Notes under the pieces: model-generated | Seen by the model: the letters and a program-made list of their open reading frames with translations, nothing else | Database searches by the model: none | What the model was told of the DNA's origin: nothing | Assembly (NCBI GenBank): GCA_026393735.1 | Contig: JAPKZP010000120.1 | Coordinates: 1 to 7,793 of the forward strand | Length of the DNA stretch: 7,793 nt | Origin: Acidobacteriota bacterium | GTDB taxonomy: Bacteria > Acidobacteriota > Vicinamibacteria > Vicinamibacterales > JAKQTR01 | Direction of reading: 5' to 3' | Position numbers and translations under genes: made by a program | Part shown: piece after piece, positions 4,916 to 7,793 of the stretch | How positions within the stretch are numbered: the stretch's first letter is position 1 | Layout of the letters: each line of letters begins with the position of its first letter

Positions 4916-7330
4916 TTACCGCCGCGCCGCAGCCGCCTGCCGCTTGAGCTGATTGAGCAGCGTGCGCGCCTCCTGATCGTCCGGCCTAATGCGGACGAGC
5001 TTCTCGGCCCACCCGATCGCCTCGCTCCAGTGCCCCCCCGCCTGCTCGATGGTGGCCAGCGCCGCCAGGATGTCCCGGTCGGCGGGATTCGTCCGTTGGA
5101 GATCGGCGAGCAGCCGGACGGCCTCCGGCGCACGGCCGGCATCGTTGAGCCCGACCGCGTACACATAGCCGTAGCGGGCATTCGAGGGCAGCAGCTCGTG
5201 CGCCCGCTTCAAGTGCGCCATGGCTTCGTCCCGCCGGCCGACCCGGATGAAGAGGAGGCCGAGGGCATGCCGCACCTCGGCGACATTTGGATCGATCTGG
5301 AGAGCCTCGGTGAGCACACGTTCCGCGTCGGCCTCGCGCGCGGAAGTCCGGTACAGGTCGGCCAGATTCACACGGGCGGGAATGTTCCGCGGATCCAGAC
5401 GCAATGCCGTGCGCAGTTCGGCTTCCGCTTCCCCGGCCTTGCCCTGGCGCTGGTAGAGGTTGCTGAGGTTGAGATGCGCTTCCGGGCGCTCAGCCACCGC
5501 CAGTTCGAGGGCTATCTCCTCGCGCGTGGCACGCTCAAGATCGGCCGTCTCCGATGCGGTGAGCAGATCGGCGGGCGTGCCGGCCAGCGTCATCGCGGCC
5601 CACGCGCGCACCAGGCGGACCGGATCCGTGAGCAGCGGTCTGCCGAGCCGGACGCGATCGGCAGGAGGCAGCACTTCCAGGGCCCGCGCCGCCTCAGCTC
5701 GAACGATGGCGTCCGGGTCGGTTGCGCCGGCGTGCAGGGCCTCAATCGAAGCCGGCACGGCCACGTCCCGCAGGTGCTGCAGCGCGGTGGCCCGGGCGAT
5801 GCCCGAGTACTTCGGGTTCAGCACGACGGCCCGCAGCGCGGCTTCTGCATCCGGCAGCCCCTTGCGCGCGGCGTCGAGGGCCACCACATAGTCGTTGCCG
5901 CGCGTGCGGACGGGCCCGTACCACTTCACCACCGCGTCGTTCGCCCACGTGAAACCCTTGTCCTTGTGGCACGGCGTCGTGCAGGCATTCGGGATGCCGT
6001 ACGCGATCGAGTAGTCCACGCGCGGGACGCGCATCGAGTGGTCGTAGCGCGGGTCGACCACCATGTAGTCGGTCGTCCGCATGTGGCAGTTGCGGCAGCG
6101 CGCCGCGTCGGTCCCCTGCTTGTGGTGATGGTGCGCCGGCGTGTCGTAGGTCAGCGGCAGGTGGCAGTGCCCGCACACGTTGTTGCCGGTGCCCCGCTGC
6201 TTCAAGCTGTGCGCGTTGTGGCAGTCCGAGCAGGTGACGCCCGCTGCGTACATCTTGCTCTGCGTGAACGACGCATACTCGTAGACTTCGTCCAGGATCT
6301 GGCCATCTGCGTAGTACAGGCCGTCCTCGAGCATTGCCGGGCGATAGCTGTCGAGGAACGTCTTCCCGGAGTCGGGCACGTCGGTGATCGGCCCGCGCCT
6401 GGCGTGACAGGGTGCGCACGCCTGGATCTCGGCGCGCTGCCGCGGCCTGTTGGCGAGACGCGCCGTGGCGCTGGTCGCGTCGCCCACGCCGAACCCGCCG
6501 TAGTCGATCGCCCGCAGGCCCTGCACGAGCAGGCCCATCGCGGTCGAGTCGCGCCCGCTCAGCCCCCGCTTCTTCCGCTCTTCCGCCCATGCGACGTGAG
6601 CCGACCCGGGCCCGTGGCACGTCTCGCACGAAACGTTGATCTCCGACCACGTCGTCTTGTAGGTGTTGGTCGGCAGGTCATAGTTGCGCCGGAGGTTCGT
6701 GGAGTGGCAGTCGGCGCACATGTAGTTCCAGTTCTGGTTCGGTCCCGTCCAGTGCAGCGGATCTAGATGGGTGACCCGCTGGTCCGGATAGAGATGGAAC
6801 CAGCGCTGTCCGCCCTGCGCCTTCGGCCGCGTATCCCAGGCGATCGGCAGGCACTGCATCCGGCCGCCGGGAAACTCGATCAGGTACTGCTGGAGGGGGC
6901 GGTAGCCGAACGTGTACGTGATCTCGTAGTCGTGCAGCGCGCCGTCGGGCCCGTCGGTGCGCACGAAGAACTTGCCGTTACGTCTGGAGAATGAAGACGT
7001 GATGCCGGCGTACGCGAACGTGGTGTTGTTGAAATCGCCAAGGACAGTCTCGCCGGTCGCCACTTCCATCGCCCTGAAGTGATCGGACGCGCGCCACTCC
7101 TTCGTCTGCGTCTCATGGCATTTCGTGCACGCCGGCTCGCCGACAAACGTGGCCAGTGCAGCGGGGTCAGAGCCAACTCCCGGGTCAGACGGCCGGGGCG
7201 GTTGGCTCTGACCCCAATGCGCCCGCGGCAGGAGGTACCACGCGCCACCGATCGCGGCCAGCACGGCGACGATCAGGACGACACGCGGGAATGCGCTGCG
7301 GTATCGGGCCGGCTTCGGTGCGGCAGTCAT
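4916..7330 (-). CDS. Membrane-anchored multiheme cytochrome c (seven CxxCH plus one CX3CH) with HEAT-like and TPR repeats
   Basis: Large periplasmic electron-transfer protein of 804 residues; substrate or partner unknown. An uncleaved-signal-like anchor lies at about 15-34, then a Pro/Ser/Gly-rich linker at 38-60. Heme motifs are CTKCH 68-72, CADCH 205-209, CETCH 235-239, CAPCH 305-309, CSDCH 367-371, CGHCH 386-390, CRNCH 412-416, and CTTPCH 450-455, which has three residues between the cysteines. NWNYMCADCHSTN at 201-212 and CETCHGPGSAH mark the cytochrome c554-like superfamily, as judged from memory. Other histidines that could ligate heme include a HHHH run at 400-403. From about 485 to 590 come HEAT-like helices (IVRAEAARALEVL, LVRAWAAMTLAG), and from about 614 to 800 four to five TPR units (AHLNLSNLYQRQGKAGEAEA, ARVNLADLYR, VRHALGLLFIRVGRRDEAM). 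The ATG is 7 nt after the upstream stop, with no clear ribosome binding site, and the Rieske gene follows, so a role beside the bc-type complex is likely. A 53-bp REP-like hairpin lies in the linker codons. Confidence 0.93.
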   Translation of the reverse strand: MTAAPKPARYRSAFPRVVLIVAVLAAIGGAWYLLPRAHWGQSQPPRPSDPGVGSDPAALATFVGEPACTKCHETQTKEWRASDHFRAMEVATGETVLGDFNNTTFAYAGITSSFSRRNGKFFVRTDGPDGALHDYEITYTFGYRPLQQYLIEFPGGRMQCLPIAWDTRPKAQGGQRWFHLYPDQRVTHLDPLHWTGPNQNWNYMCADCHSTNLRRNYDLPTNTYKTTWSEINVSCETCHGPGSAHVAWAEERKKRGLSGRDSTAMGLLVQGLRAIDYGGFGVGDATSATARLANRPRQRAEIQACAPCHARRGPITDVPDSGKTFLDSYRPAMLEDGLYYADGQILDEVYEYASFTQSKMYAAGVTCSDCHNAHSLKQRGTGNNVCGHCHLPLTYDTPAHHHHKQGTDAARCRNCHMRTTDYMVVDPRYDHSMRVPRVDYSIAYGIPNACTTPCHKDKGFTWANDAVVKWYGPVRTRGNDYVVALDAARKGLPDAEAALRAVVLNPKYSGIARATALQHLRDVAVPASIEALHAGATDPDAIVRAEAARALEVLPPADRVRLGRPLLTDPVRLVRAWAAMTLAGTPADLLTASETADLERATREEIALELAVAERPEAHLNLSNLYQRQGKAGEAEAELRTALRLDPRNIPARVNLADLYRTSAREADAERVLTEALQIDPNVAEVRHALGLLFIRVGRRDEAMAHLKRAHELLPSNARYGYVYAVGLNDAGRAPEAVRLLADLQRTNPADRDILAALATIEQAGGHWSEAIGWAEKLVRIRPDDQEARTLLNQLKRQAAAARR
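7163..7215. repeat. REP-like hairpin inside the multiheme cytochrome gene
   Basis: Two 15-base arms, GGGGTCAGAGCCAAC at 7163-7177 and its exact reverse complement at 7201-7215, flank a 23-base spacer. Inside it, CCCGG (7179-7183) and CCGGG (7193-7197) can form an inner stem with a 9-base loop. GGGTCAGA of the left arm recurs at 7182-7189, 18 bases on, which gives an in-frame repeat of SDP in the protein. On the minus strand the element encodes residues 39-56 of the cytochrome. From memory, hairpins with GGGGTCAGAGCCAA/TTGGCTCTGACCCC arms recur in many high-GC genomes like REP sequences mobilised by Y1-type (RAYT) transposases. No such transposase is in the window and only one copy is present, so the mobile nature is inference. 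Confidence 0.8.
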
Positions 7331-7337
7331 CCGGCCG

Positions 7338-7793
7338 CTACTTGAGCAGCTTGATGTTGTTCAGCGTGACGGGCGAAATCCCGTAGTTCTCGAGTTCGAT
7401 GGTCTTGCCGTCCTTGCTCCTCGAGATCTTGGTGCCCACCGCCATCCTGCCCTCGCCGTTGCCGTCCTTGTCGAGACGCATCTCGATGAGCGTGAACGGG
7501 TAGTCCATCGAGCGTGGCTGGCGGCTGGCCTCGAGGAAGCCGACCCGACGGTCTGTCGCGATGACGATCCGGCTCGACCCGTCCGCATTGACGAACCGGA
7601 AGGCGTACTGCAGGTCGTAGCCCAAAGAGTTGGGTGTCCGGATGTACCCCACCCTCGGCTTCACCTTCTGCATCGCCTTGAGGAGCGCGTCCTGCCCTTT
7701 TTCCATGAAGGCCGCAATCAGGTTCGCGCGCTCCTCATCGGAGGACAGCCGCTCGAGCGCAATATCGATGACGCCCGCGTTTGGGCCGGAACC
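7338..7793 (-). CDS. Uncharacterised protein, C-terminal part (gene runs off the right edge)
   Basis: The frame is open from the right end of the window to a TAG at 7338, giving 151 residues; the start lies outside. The internal ATG at 7706 is not the start, because the frame continues upstream with helix-like sequence (VIDIALERLSSDEERANL). The visible part has a helical segment with KGQDALLKAMQKVKPRVGYIR, then beta-rich sequence: GYDLQYAFRF, SRIVIATDRRVGF, DYPFTLIEMRLDKDGNGEG, KTIELENYGISPVTLNNIKLL. DKDGNGEG resembles a calcium-binding DxDxxG loop, but no second one is seen. There is no cysteine and no heme motif. It recalls a secreted family of unknown function that I associate with acidobacterial genomes; no function is known to me. 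It stops 7 nt before the multiheme cytochrome start, so it is probably the preceding gene of the same operon. Confidence 0.85.
   Translation of the reverse strand, partial: GSGPNAGVIDIALERLSSDEERANLIAAFMEKGQDALLKAMQKVKPRVGYIRTPNSLGYDLQYAFRFVNADGSSRIVIATDRRVGFLEASRQPRSMDYPFTLIEMRLDKDGNGEGRMAVGTKISRSKDGKTIELENYGISPVTLNNIKLLK

Noticed and set aside
6122..6133. HHHH run as a vector-derived His tag or cloning artefact
   Set aside because: It is only four residues, internal, and sits between heme motifs where His-rich sequence is natural in this family.
5030..6766. 578-codon plus-strand open frame opposite the multiheme cytochrome
   Set aside because: It is antisense to a gene with eight heme motifs and TPR repeats. 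The product is Arg/Val/His-rich with no domain, as expected from the complement of high-GC codons.
7163..7215. Hairpin as an intrinsic transcription terminator
   Set aside because: It lies inside a coding region that continues for over 2 kb and has no T-run on either side, so it is listed as a REP-like repeat instead.

Overview
The window is high-GC bacterial DNA with almost no non-coding space. It carries a 5'-truncated NhaA-type Na+/H+ antiporter on the plus strand (bases 3-1190), facing a compact run of six minus-strand genes that fills the rest (about 7793 down to 1168). No RNA genes, CRISPR array, insertion sequence with a transposase, or integration site is visible. From memory of similar proteins (TPR-fused multiheme cytochromes, the secreted protein at the right edge, the pentaheme cytochrome beside cytochrome b), a Gram-negative such as an acidobacterium (Vicinamibacteria-like) is the best guess, at low to moderate confidence.

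Minus-strand order in the direction of transcription: (1) the C-terminal 151 residues of a secreted or periplasmic protein of unknown function, running off the right edge; (2) an 804-residue membrane-anchored multiheme cytochrome c with seven CxxCH motifs and one CX3CH, followed by HEAT-like and TPR repeats; (3) a Tat-type Rieske [2Fe-2S] protein; (4) a one-piece b6-plus-subunit-IV-like cytochrome b; (5) a membrane-anchored pentaheme cytochrome c; (6) a small secreted protein without cysteine, resembling DUF4136-type proteins. Gaps between genes 1-2, 3-4 and 4-5 are 7, 10 and 1 nt; gap 2-3 is 68 nt (41 nt if the upstream GTG is the Rieske start). Genes 1-5 therefore look like one operon. Gene 6 follows after 105 nt and has its own strong Shine-Dalgarno.

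Genes 3-5 together look like a quinol:cytochrome c oxidoreductase (bc-type complex) in which a pentaheme cytochrome takes the place of cytochrome c1 or f. Gene 2 adds up to eight more c-hemes plus a protein-interaction tail, so the cluster may carry electrons from the quinol pool through about 13 c-hemes to an unidentified periplasmic acceptor. That is inference; no terminal reductase or oxidase is in the window.

The most unusual local structure is a 15-bp perfect inverted repeat (53 bp overall, REP-like) embedded in the coding sequence of gene 2. It is translated as a Pro/Ser/Asp/Gly-rich linker between the membrane anchor and the first heme motif. Other points of interest are the CX3CH heme site, the absence of the PEWY glutamate in cytochrome b, a long insertion in an NhaA loop, and a 23-bp tail-to-tail overlap between nhaA and the last gene of the minus strand.
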